From positions 2,852,001-2,916,000 of the forward strand of contig NZ_LFBU01000001.1 in the NCBI RefSeq assembly GCF_001045555.1: a stretch of DNA of 64,000 nt, written 5' to 3'. This document shows positions 19,189-26,413 of this stretch, one piece after another. This DNA comes from Marinobacter subterrani. GTDB lineage: Bacteria; Pseudomonadota; Gammaproteobacteria; Pseudomonadales; Oleiphilaceae. Numbering within the stretch: the first letter of the stretch is position 1; each line of letters starts with the position of its first letter. The position numbers and the translations under genes were made by a program. Below the pieces are notes generated by a model. That model saw only the letters and a program-made list of their open reading frames with translations, was not told the DNA's origin and did not search any database.

Positions 19189-20565
19189 ATGCAGGAAAAA
19201 CGACCGCTCGTTTGGTTGTCAGCGGTGTATCCGGTTCTCATCACCAGCGAGCCCTTATTGAGGGACTGGCAGCTGATCCATATCGCCCTGGCAGGGCGTC
19301 CGCCGGCCAATTTAAAGTCCTGCCAAGGGTCGCGAGTAGGCGTGTTCGACCTCGCTTCAATGAAAAAGGATCAACTGGCCTGTCTGCCCGAATGGCTGGA
19401 TGCCATTCCGGTCCAGCATTGGGTGGCCACGCTGGAATCTCACCAGGTTCACAACCCCGATATCTGTGCGCTGATCAACCGCTATTGTAAGGACTACCAC
19501 ACTCTGCCGCTTCAGGCTGATCGGCTCCATGCCATCCTTGGCCACCTCTGGGGCATGTCCGAACTGGAGGCGAGGGTCTCACTGTCCAGGCCTGGCAGCT
19601 ATCACGACTTCGCCCTCGAAGGTGACTCCCCCGCCATCCGGCAGGTCAGGACTTTATTGACAAAGTTTGCCCGCACCGAAGAGCCGGTACTCATCTATGG
19701 TGAAAACGGGACCGGCAAGGAGACCGCGGCCAGGTTTATCCACGACCACTCAGCTCGCAAAAACAAGCCGCTGGTGGTGGTGAACTGCGCAGCCCTGCCC
19801 CGTTCCCTGACCCAGAATGAGCTCTTCGGCCATGAAAAAGGTGCGTTCACCCATGCCATGAGTGCCCAGAAAGGCCGCATTGAGGCCGCCAGTGGTGGCA
19901 CACTCCTGCTGGTTGGCGTCGACGAGCTGTGCGAGGAGCAGCAGTCGGCTATCTTGCGTTTCCTCCAGGAAGGCCAGATAGAACGCCTCGGATCCAACAA
20001 CCCGATCAGCGTCGACGCCCGGCTCATCGCCACCAGTACCAGACCGCTTGAACAATTGGTGGAGACCGGTGCTTTCCGCAGTGATGTCTTTTACCGGCTT
20101 GGCAGCCTGCACGTGCTCTTGCCGCCGCTGCGGGACCGGAAGGAAGACATTCCCGCGCTGGCCAACAGGATCCTCTCGGCCACGCCCTCGGCCCAGGGGC
20201 CCCGCCGCCTCAGTGGCGCTACCCTCATCTGCCTTGCCGAACACCCCTGGCCGGGTAATCTCAGGGAACTGCAGAACCGGCTGCGCCAGGCCCTGTTGCT
20301 GGGCGAAGGCCCAAAGATCGAGGCGGAAGATATGGGCTTCGCCGCTGCCCCGGCAGGCAGCCAGCAGCGCAGCCGTGAGCTGTCACTCGACGCTTTCCGG
20401 TCCCGGGCCGACCGGCAGGCCATTTCGGTCAGCCTCGCCCTCACCCACAACAATGTCTCGGCCGCCGCTCGGCTTCTCAACATTTCCAGGGTTTCACTCT
20501 ATCGGCTGATGGAAAAGCACCGGCTCCCCCACGGTGCCTCCGCCAGGTCACCAAAAAATAACTGA
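19189..20565 (+). CDS. AAA+ enhancer-binding-type regulator with altered sigma-54 motifs (VpsR-like)
   Basis: The 458-residue protein has an N-terminal domain without an obvious receiver phosphorylation site (1-135), a sigma-54-activator AAA+ domain (about 140-370) and a Fis-type helix-turn-helix (about 425-450, NVSAAARLLNISRVSLYRL). Walker A is GENGTGKE (171-178). The sigma-54 contact loop reads GAFTHA (218-223) instead of GAFTGA. The Walker B region reads LLLVGVDEL (239-247), lacking the usual acidic pair in place. Such changes are known in VpsR-type regulators that work with sigma-70. It is followed 13 bases later by the beta-barrel gene and faces the secreted-protein operon, so it is the likely local regulator. 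AGGAGA supports the start. Confidence 0.85.
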   Translation: MQEKRPLVWLSAVYPVLITSEPLLRDWQLIHIALAGRPPANLKSCQGSRVGVFDLASMKKDQLACLPEWLDAIPVQHWVATLESHQVHNPDICALINRYCKDYHTLPLQADRLHAILGHLWGMSELEARVSLSRPGSYHDFALEGDSPAIRQVRTLLTKFARTEEPVLIYGENGTGKETAARFIHDHSARKNKPLVVVNCAALPRSLTQNELFGHEKGAFTHAMSAQKGRIEAASGGTLLLVGVDELCEEQQSAILRFLQEGQIERLGSNNPISVDARLIATSTRPLEQLVETGAFRSDVFYRLGSLHVLLPPLRDRKEDIPALANRILSATPSAQGPRRLSGATLICLAEHPWPGNLRELQNRLRQALLLGEGPKIEAEDMGFAAAPAGSQQRSRELSLDAFRSRADRQAISVSLALTHNNVSAAARLLNISRVSLYRLMEKHRLPHGASARSPKNN

Positions 20566-20578
20566 AGGAGCTCCCCCC

Positions 20579-21640
20579 ATGAATAAAAACAGACTCTGGC
20601 TTCTCCCGGCACTTAGCCTGATTGCTCCCATCGCTGCGATGGCCGCCCAGGCGGACACGGATACCGCAGGCCCGGCTGACGGAGCCTCTCAGGGCAACAA
20701 CGCGTCTACCGACATCGCATCAATCACCGCCGACCGGGGCATTGTGACCCGCCCGGGGCGCTTCATAATCGAGCCCTCCTTCTCCCATGCGCACAGCAAC
20801 TCAACGGCGGTCGCCGTGGAAGGTTACACGGTGATACCCGCCCTGCTCATCGGGCTGATCAATATCTCAGAGATCCAGCGGGACATCTTCGTCGGGGCGA
20901 TGTCCCTCAAATACGGCTTCACCAGCAAGCTTGAAGCGGCCCTTCGGGTCCCCTACCTCAGTATCAGTGAGGACCTGAGGGAGCGTCAGGTGTTCAAGGG
21001 TACTCCGGTGGATACGTTAAGGGAGTCCTCGGGCGAAGGCCTGGGCGATGTCGAACTCTCCGTTCGTTACCAGCTAACCGATGGTTATGACGGCTGGCCC
21101 TACATCATTGGTGCAATGCGGGTGAAGGCACCCACCGGAGAGGGCCCCTATGACGTGGACCAGAGAGTCATCCGGGACAGCGAAGGCAACCAGATCGGCA
21201 TTGAACTGGAGAGCAGGCCCACCGGCTCCGGTTTCTGGGCATTCGAACCAGGCCTCTCATTCATCTATCCGTCAGACCCGGCGGTGCTGTTCGGAAACCT
21301 GAGTTACGTCTGGACACAGAAAGAGGAGCAGGGCTACGAAAACGGCAACACGGTCGACCCTGGAGACATAGTACGTTTTGGCTTTGGTATGGGGTTTGCG
21401 TTTAACGACCGCACGTCGTTCAGCCTGGGCTACGACCATTCCGTCATCCAGAAAACAACCTTCGAACGGGATATTGATCTTTTTGCAGCCAGCTTCGACA
21501 GTATCCAGATCGGCTCACTGTCGTTCGGCTTGTCCCACCGCCTGAGCCAGTCCACAAGCCTGAGCCTGACGGTGAGCGTCGGCGTTACCGAAAATGCGCC
21601 CAACAGCGAAATTACCCTGAAGCTCCCGATCAGTCTCTGA
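20579..21640 (+). CDS. Outer-membrane beta-barrel of the phenol-MetA/FapF-like class
   Basis: The 353-residue protein has a signal peptide (about 1-22, cleavage near AMAA), a short Asp/Ala/Asn-rich N-terminal stretch, and then alternating amphipathic strands to the C-terminus. Characteristic pieces are FIIEPSFSHAHSNS, LKYGFTSKLEAALRVPY, GEGLGDVELSVRYQL and a terminal strand ending ISL. The pattern fits the MetA-pathway/transporter family to which the amyloid exporter FapF is related. Its long N-terminal coiled coil, found in FapF, is absent. AAGGAG precedes the ATG. It is co-transcribed with the regulator and convergent (12-base gap) with the peptidase operon. Confidence 0.78.
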   Translation: MNKNRLWLLPALSLIAPIAAMAAQADTDTAGPADGASQGNNASTDIASITADRGIVTRPGRFIIEPSFSHAHSNSTAVAVEGYTVIPALLIGLINISEIQRDIFVGAMSLKYGFTSKLEAALRVPYLSISEDLRERQVFKGTPVDTLRESSGEGLGDVELSVRYQLTDGYDGWPYIIGAMRVKAPTGEGPYDVDQRVIRDSEGNQIGIELESRPTGSGFWAFEPGLSFIYPSDPAVLFGNLSYVWTQKEEQGYENGNTVDPGDIVRFGFGMGFAFNDRTSFSLGYDHSVIQKTTFERDIDLFAASFDSIQIGSLSFGLSHRLSQSTSLSLTVSVGVTENAPNSEITLKLPISL

Positions 21641-21652
21641 TGTTCCCTTTGA

Positions 21653-22150
21653 TCAGCGGCCAAGCAGCTGAATCAACTGATCACTGAACCGAGCCGGGAA
21701 CTGATTCCCGGCGCCCAGATTGCTCAGCTCGATGTTCAGCTGATGCATGTTCTGAATCACCGTGCTATCGAGGTTATTCTGAACCACCGTCATCCAGCCG
21801 TTGGGCCCTGCCATCTGACTGGACACACGGGTGCTGCCGCTCCGGTTCGCACTGATCACCTCGAGTACGGTTTCCGCATGATGGTCCACCACGCGGTCAT
21901 TGGCGGCCTGGTTGAGGTTGGGAATGGTCAGTCGATTGATCACCAGGGTATCACCGTTAATACCGACGATCTGCTCCAGACCAATGCTGATCTCGAGATC
22001 ATCCATCAGGAAACCGCCCCGGTATTCAGACAGCTCCTGGTCACTCAGTGGCTCAAAGCCAAGCGCGAGCTCTGACTGGACAGGAAACGCCAGGGTTGCA
22101 AAAGACGTGGCCAATAACGCAATAACGGGCATCCGGACCATCATGATCAT
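21653..22150 (-). CDS. Small secreted protein with double-glycine-like leader and curlin-like motif
   Basis: The 165-residue protein has a signal peptide (about 1-28). It then carries PLSDQELSEYRGG at 34-46, which fits the LSxxELxxxxGG consensus of leaders cut by C39 peptidases. The C-terminal half contains VVQNNLDSTVIQNMHQLNI (122-140), an alternating pattern shared with the other two secreted proteins of the operon. The ATG at 22150 overlaps the peptidase stop as TGATG and has AAGGGA six bases upstream, so it was chosen over one two codons earlier. The function is unknown; a surface or fibre component is inferred. Confidence 0.68.
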   Translation of the reverse strand: MIMMVRMPVIALLATSFATLAFPVQSELALGFEPLSDQELSEYRGGFLMDDLEISIGLEQIVGINGDTLVINRLTIPNLNQAANDRVVDHHAETVLEVISANRSGSTRVSSQMAGPNGWMTVVQNNLDSTVIQNMHQLNIELSNLGAGNQFPARFSDQLIQLLGR

Positions 22151-22842
22151 CACCATTCCCTTGAAGAGGGCCAGTAGGGCAATGTGTGCCCGAGCGAGGG
22201 ACCGTTCAGGCCTTTCTCTGTCGGCGCCCTGGCCACCTGGGGCCAATGTCCGCCGGCGAGAAAACCGTCTCGCCCCTGCTTGAGGTGGCTGCGAATAACA
22301 AAGGCAGTGCCGTTCCAGTATTCGCTGAAATGTGCGTAGGGATAGATCTTCAGGCCCCGGGCCGGATCCCCCACCAGGACTTCATCCTCGCTGATGCCCT
22401 TGATCAGTACAAAATGTCGGAAGCCATCAATGTTCAGCAGCACGATCGTAGGCAGGCGCACTTTGTCCCGAAGACCCGCCAGCGACATGCGAAAACCATC
22501 GGCCTGGTAGCCCCTGGCCTCCAGATAGTGTTTCATATCCAGCATGGAGAAGCCTTCCCGGCGCACCTTCTGCTCGTCTGCCAGGGCGAGCATTTCAAGG
22601 AAGACATCGTGCTCCGTGACTCGGTCTTCATAGTGGAAGGTCAATAACGAAGCCACGGCTGCCGAGCCGCAACTGAAGTCGTACTGCTGGCGCATGACGC
22701 TGTCAAACCGCCGGTTTTCGAAACTTTTGACGTCCAGCCGGAAATCACCGCCAATACCCGGCACCATGACCGTGCCGGCAAATGCAGTGGACCATAGCAG
22801 CCCGGCACTCGCGCAGATCGCAACAAGAACCTTTGCGACCAT
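22150..22842 (-). CDS. Exported C39-family cysteine peptidase (FapD-like)
   Basis: The 230-residue protein has a signal peptide (1-22, ending AFAG) and a papain-like C39 domain. The active site is visible: Gln52 or Gln53 and Cys58 in RQQYDFSCGSAAVASLL, His143 in GFRHFVLIKG, and Asp159 in VLVGDPARG. C39 domains cut after double-glycine leaders. Here the domain stands alone and is exported rather than fused to an ABC transporter, as in FapD of the Pseudomonas amyloid system. The last 40 residues are extra and of low complexity. A strong GGAGG precedes the ATG, 12 bases after the upstream gene. Confidence 0.85.
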   Translation of the reverse strand: MVAKVLVAICASAGLLWSTAFAGTVMVPGIGGDFRLDVKSFENRRFDSVMRQQYDFSCGSAAVASLLTFHYEDRVTEHDVFLEMLALADEQKVRREGFSMLDMKHYLEARGYQADGFRMSLAGLRDKVRLPTIVLLNIDGFRHFVLIKGISEDEVLVGDPARGLKIYPYAHFSEYWNGTAFVIRSHLKQGRDGFLAGGHWPQVARAPTEKGLNGPSLGHTLPYWPSSREW

Positions 22843-22854
22843 GGCCCACCTCCG

Positions 22855-23205
22855 TCAATGATTAATCAGTATGTTGATCTGGGTACTGTCCTGAATGACC
22901 ACCTGGTTACCGGTATTCTGGATCACCGTGGCAATGCCGCTCATGTTGCCGAACGCGTTGTCGGAAATCCGGTTGTCACCGGTGACAACATTCCCTGACA
23001 ACAGGTTGCCGGACACATTCGCGTTTTGCTGGTTATCGTTAACCTGTAACTGCAGCGGAACGCCCTGGCGACCGCTGGAATCCGCCAGTTGATCGGCCGA
23101 CAAGGGCACCGCATCCAGCCACTCCTCGGCGGATACCAGTCCCGTTGCCCCGAGCATTAACCCCAGCAAGGCAGCCTTCAGTTTCCATCTGATAACGCAA
23201 CCCAT
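22855..23205 (-). CDS. Small secreted protein with Asn/Gln-rich curlin-like C-terminus
   Basis: The 116-residue protein has a signal peptide (1-26, ending VSA). A segment PLSADQLADSSGRQG (34-48) resembles the leader of its 165-residue neighbour but lacks a true GG. It then has an Asn-rich region (57-88) and ends in VIQNTGNQVVIQDSTQINI (94-112), close to the curlin repeat pattern Q-x-G-x2-N-x-A-x3-Q. GGGAG upstream supports the ATG at 23205 over an upstream alternative. It could be a nucleator or minor fibre subunit; this is inference from composition and position. Confidence 0.68.
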   Translation of the reverse strand: MGCVIRWKLKAALLGLMLGATGLVSAEEWLDAVPLSADQLADSSGRQGVPLQLQVNDNQQNANVSGNLLSGNVVTGDNRISDNAFGNMSGIATVIQNTGNQVVIQDSTQINILINH

Positions 23206-23227
23206 GGCAGTTCTCCCGGAATAACCG

Positions 23228-23252
23228 GGCCGCACCCGTAGAAGGTGCGGCC
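23228..23252 (-). promoter_or_regulatory. GC-rich hairpin between repeat-protein gene and the rest of the operon
   Basis: GGCCGCACC and GGTGCGGCC arms enclose a 7-base loop with no T tract after it. Located just after the first gene, it may stabilise or process the mRNA so that the structural protein is made in excess. Confidence 0.5.
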
Positions 23253-23260
23253 AGGGTTCC

Positions 23261-24211
23261 TTACTCGGTGCCGCCCGCGCCGCTACCGGTGGACAGGTTG
23301 GACATTACACTGACATTAGCCTGTGTAACGCTGCCATTGCCTGCATTCTGGGCAAAGGCCCCGACACCGGTGAAGTTCGCTGAGCCACCGGAGATTTCGT
23401 TGCTGTTGCGAACCTCGGTGTAGGAGCCGTCAGCGCTGACGCTGCCGTAGGTGGTTGCAGTACCGGATACGGTGCCGCTCAACTCGGCGCTGTTCAGGAA
23501 CACGTCCAGATCCAGTGCCATGGAGTTATCGGAACTGTCGTTGCCACTGTCAGACACGGTAGTGTTGCCACTGTCCGCAATATCGGTGGAATTGTCAGAG
23601 TTATCCGAATTATCGGAATTATCAGAGTTATCGGAATTGTCCGAGTTGTCTGAATTGTCCGAGTTATCGGAGTTGTCGGTCTGCGCGGTATTGCCGCTGT
23701 CCGCGACGTTGGTGCTGTTGTCCGAGTTATCATTACCGCTATCGGCAATCTTGAACGAATCGCTGACATCGGTACTGTTGTCGGAACTGTCGGAGTTATC
23801 CGAGTTGTCCGAATTATTGGAGTTGTCGGTCTGTGCAGTATTGCCACTGTCCGCAACGTTGGTGCTGTTGTCCGAGTTATCGGAATTGTCGGAGTTGTCG
23901 GTCTGCGCAGTATTGCCGCTGTCCGCAACATTGGTGCTGTTATCCGAGTCATCGGAATTGTCCGAGTTGTCCGAATTGTCCGACATGTCGTTGCCACTGT
24001 CGGCAATCTTGAACGAATCAGCCACGTCCGTGCTGTTGTCCGAGCTGTCGGTAGTGGTGGAACTGTCATTGCCGGAATTATTGTTGGCAGTGGATGTATC
24101 GTCCGCGTTGGTGTTCGGATCTCCGTCTCCTCCCAGGTCTGCCAGGGCAGTTCCGGAAATACCCAGGCTCATGGCAATTGCAATCGCTAGCATGCTTTTT
24201 TTAGTATTCAT
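23261..24211 (-). CDS. Secreted Asp-Asn-Ser repeat protein, candidate functional amyloid or adhesive fibre subunit
   Basis: The 316-residue protein has a signal peptide (1-24, ending ALA) and a DLGGDG start. A repeat region (about 45-230) is made almost only of Asp, Asn, Ser and Thr, with up to ten consecutive DNS triplets. This is broken by longer units of two kinds, NSTNVADSGNTAQT and TDVADSFKIADSGND. A different C-terminal domain (231-316) contains FAQNAGNGSVTQANVSV, related to the motif in the two small neighbours. It is the first gene of the operon, with AAGGAA before the ATG. Codons for the DNS units are scrambled, so the repeat is kept at protein level. I know of no assigned function; repeats of this kind may bind Ca2+. 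Confidence 0.75.
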   Translation of the reverse strand: MNTKKSMLAIAIAMSLGISGTALADLGGDGDPNTNADDTSTANNNSGNDSSTTTDSSDNSTDVADSFKIADSGNDMSDNSDNSDNSDDSDNSTNVADSGNTAQTDNSDNSDNSDNSTNVADSGNTAQTDNSNNSDNSDNSDSSDNSTDVSDSFKIADSGNDNSDNSTNVADSGNTAQTDNSDNSDNSDNSDNSDNSDNSDNSDNSDNSTDIADSGNTTVSDSGNDSSDNSMALDLDVFLNSAELSGTVSGTATTYGSVSADGSYTEVRNSNEISGGSANFTGVGAFAQNAGNGSVTQANVSVMSNLSTGSGAGGTE

Positions 24212-24307
24212 GATGTCATTTCCTTTGAGGTTGTTGGCTTCGAGGGGATCCGACCCAACCCGCTAGCCTTCGGGTAAGCCAAGGTCCAGTCCCGCGTTGA
24301 GATAGGG

Positions 24308-24323
24308 AGCGATTCTCGTGCCA
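24308..24323 (-). promoter_or_regulatory. Sigma-54-like -24/-12 promoter of the repeat-protein operon
   Basis: On the minus strand the sequence reads TGGCAC, five bases, then TCGC, one base off the TGGCAC-N5-TTGC consensus. It would place the transcript start about 85-90 bases before the repeat-protein ATG. Confidence 0.5.
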
Positions 24324-24511
24324 CAATTGGGAAACGATACCTAAGTCAATATTTCAGAAGGGGTTTTTTGTTCACCACGTGAACGGGGGCCCTTGGCGGG
24401 GCGCAGGAACTGTTTCAGGGCTGAAACAGGCAGAGCGGGCTGAAAACGTCCGAACGGCGATTTGTGCCGCAGTTTCAGACACATACACAGCAACGACAGT
24501 GTCAGAATAAA

Positions 24512-24566
24512 CAAAACCCCGCACAGGGCGGGGTTTCGGGTTTAAAGCGGGCCATCAAACCCGCTT
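24512..24566 (-). terminator. Tandem terminator hairpins of aceA
   Basis: Reading on the minus strand, a first stem (AAGCGGG/CCCGCTT, 24545-24566) is followed by a second (ACCCCGC/GCGGGGT, 24512-24536) and then TTTTGTTTATT. They lie 20-75 bases after the aceA stop. Confidence 0.8.
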
Positions 24567-24587
24567 CGACTGCATCTGAACCGTCGA

Positions 24588-26180
24588 TTAACCGAACTGG
24601 TTCATGGTGTTGTCTTTACCACCGGCCTTCAGGGCCGCTTCGCCGGCAAAGAATTCCTTGTGGTCGTCACCGATGTTGGAACCCGCCATATCCTGGTGCT
24701 TGACGGTGGCGATCCCCTGACGGATTTCCTTGCGCTGAACACCGGCAACGTAAGCCAGCATGCCTTCGTCACCGAAGTAGCCCTTGGCCAGGTTGTCGGT
24801 AGACAGGGCCGCCGTGTGGTAGGTCGGCAGGGTGATCAGATGGTGGAAGATACCGGCTTCGCGTGAACCGTCACGCTGGAAGTTACGGCACCACTCGTCA
24901 GCCAGCTGACCCAGCTCGGTGTTGTCGTACTCTTCGCTCATCAGCTTGGCACGCTCGTAGGCCGATACGTCCTTGCCTTCTTCCTTCCAGGCATCGAATA
25001 CCTGCTGACGGAAGTTCAGGGTCCAGTTGAACGACGGGCTGTTGTTGTAAACCAGCTTGGCATCGGGCACCACTTCCTTGATGCGGTTAACCATGGCCGC
25101 GATCTGGCCAACGTGCGGCTTCTCGGTCTCGATCCACAGCAGGTCGGCGCCATTCTGCAGGCTGGTGATACAATCCAGAACCACGCGGTCTTCGCCGGTA
25201 CCCGGCTTGAACTGGAACAGACCGGAAGCCAGACGCTTCGGACGAACCAACTGGCCGTTCTGCTTGATCACAACGTCGCCGTTGTTGATGTCTTCGGCTT
25301 TCTCGATCACTTCGCCGTCGATGAAGCTGTTGTACTGGTCACCCAGGTCGCCCGGCTCGTTGGTCACGGCGATCTTCTGGGTCAGGCCGGCGCCCAGGGA
25401 ATCGGTACGGGCAACGATCACACCGTCATCAACACCCAGTTCCAGGAACGCCAGACGAACGGCGTTGATCTTGGACAGGAAGTCGGCATGCGGAACGGTT
25501 ACCTTGCCGTCCTGGTGACCACACTGCTTCTCGTCGGATACCTGGTTCTCGATCTGGATGCAGCAGGCACCCGCTTCGATCATCTTCCTGGCCAGCAGGT
25601 AAGTCGCTTCGGCGTTACCGAAACCGGCATCGATGTCGGCAATGATCGGCACGATGTGAGTCTCGTGGTTGTCGATCTGCTTGATCAGCTCGTCGGCCTT
25701 GGCGTTGTCACCGGCATTCTCGGCTTCTTCCAGGGCACGGAACAGATGATTCAGTTCCCATGCGTCCGCCTGACGCAGGAAGGTGTAGAGCTCTTCGATC
25801 AGACCGGAAACGGCAGTCTTCTCATGCATGGACTGGTCAGGCAGAGGACCGAACTCAGAACGCAGGGCGGCAACCATCCAGCCGGAGAGGTACAGGTAGC
25901 GACGCTTGGTGGTACCGAAGTGCTTCTTGATGGACAGCATCTTCTGCTGGCCAATGAAGCCGTGCCAGCAGCCCAGGGACTGGGTGTACTGGGCGGTGTC
26001 CTTGTCGTAGTTCGCCATGTCTTCACGCATGATCTTGGCGGTGTACCTGGCGATGTCCAGACCGGTCTTGAACTTGTTCTGGGCGCGCATACGGGCAGCG
26101 TGCTTCGGGTTGATGGCGTTCCAGGTCGGGTTCTGCTTCAGCAGGGAAGCAATCTGGTCAACGTCTTTTGCGTAGGGCAT
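24588..26180 (-). CDS. aceA: Isocitrate lyase
   Basis: The 530-residue enzyme splits isocitrate into glyoxylate and succinate in the glyoxylate shunt, needed for growth on acetate, fatty acids or alkanes. The catalytic loop reads EKQCGHQ (Cys220), with PIIADIDAGFGN, IVARTDS and YNNSPSFNW elsewhere. The length and the insert before the lyase C-terminus match the long Pseudomonas-type enzyme rather than the 434-residue E. coli form. An AT-rich leader (26181-26413) precedes it, and it is monocistronic with its own terminators. Confidence 0.97.
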   Translation of the reverse strand: MPYAKDVDQIASLLKQNPTWNAINPKHAARMRAQNKFKTGLDIARYTAKIMREDMANYDKDTAQYTQSLGCWHGFIGQQKMLSIKKHFGTTKRRYLYLSGWMVAALRSEFGPLPDQSMHEKTAVSGLIEELYTFLRQADAWELNHLFRALEEAENAGDNAKADELIKQIDNHETHIVPIIADIDAGFGNAEATYLLARKMIEAGACCIQIENQVSDEKQCGHQDGKVTVPHADFLSKINAVRLAFLELGVDDGVIVARTDSLGAGLTQKIAVTNEPGDLGDQYNSFIDGEVIEKAEDINNGDVVIKQNGQLVRPKRLASGLFQFKPGTGEDRVVLDCITSLQNGADLLWIETEKPHVGQIAAMVNRIKEVVPDAKLVYNNSPSFNWTLNFRQQVFDAWKEEGKDVSAYERAKLMSEEYDNTELGQLADEWCRNFQRDGSREAGIFHHLITLPTYHTAALSTDNLAKGYFGDEGMLAYVAGVQRKEIRQGIATVKHQDMAGSNIGDDHKEFFAGEAALKAGGKDNTMNQFG

Positions 26181-26413
26181 GGTCTCAATCCTTTCTACGT
26201 TGGTTTTCTATGTAGCGTGGAGAAGCGTACTGCAACTTCCGAAGCCAACAACCTGCTCACTTTTTGAGCTAAGCGCTGACGTTGAGGGTTACTTTAGTGG
26301 TTTCAAATTTATAATTGAAATTTATATGATCTATTTTCGGCATTTTTTTGATGAATACCCAAGGGCCACCGGAATGTCGACTTGAACCCCGGCCAATCCG
26401 GTGCCGGAGCCGT

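Larger units (their letters stand above)
24212..24587. other. 376-base intergenic region between the repeat-protein operon and aceA
   Basis: It holds the repeat operon promoter region (right-to-left), a TTCACCACGTGAA palindrome around 24371-24383 and the aceA terminator hairpins. I see no gene in it. Confidence 0.6.

Noticed and set aside
23580..24050. CRISPR-like regular repeats
   Set aside because: The periodicity is nine bases, codes for Asp-Asn-Ser in frame and has no unique spacers.
23451..24266. 271-residue open frame on the plus strand opposite the DNS-repeat gene
   Set aside because: Its Leu-Ser-Glu repeats are the reverse translation of the DNS repeats; it has no ribosome site and no signal peptide, whereas the minus-strand frame has both.
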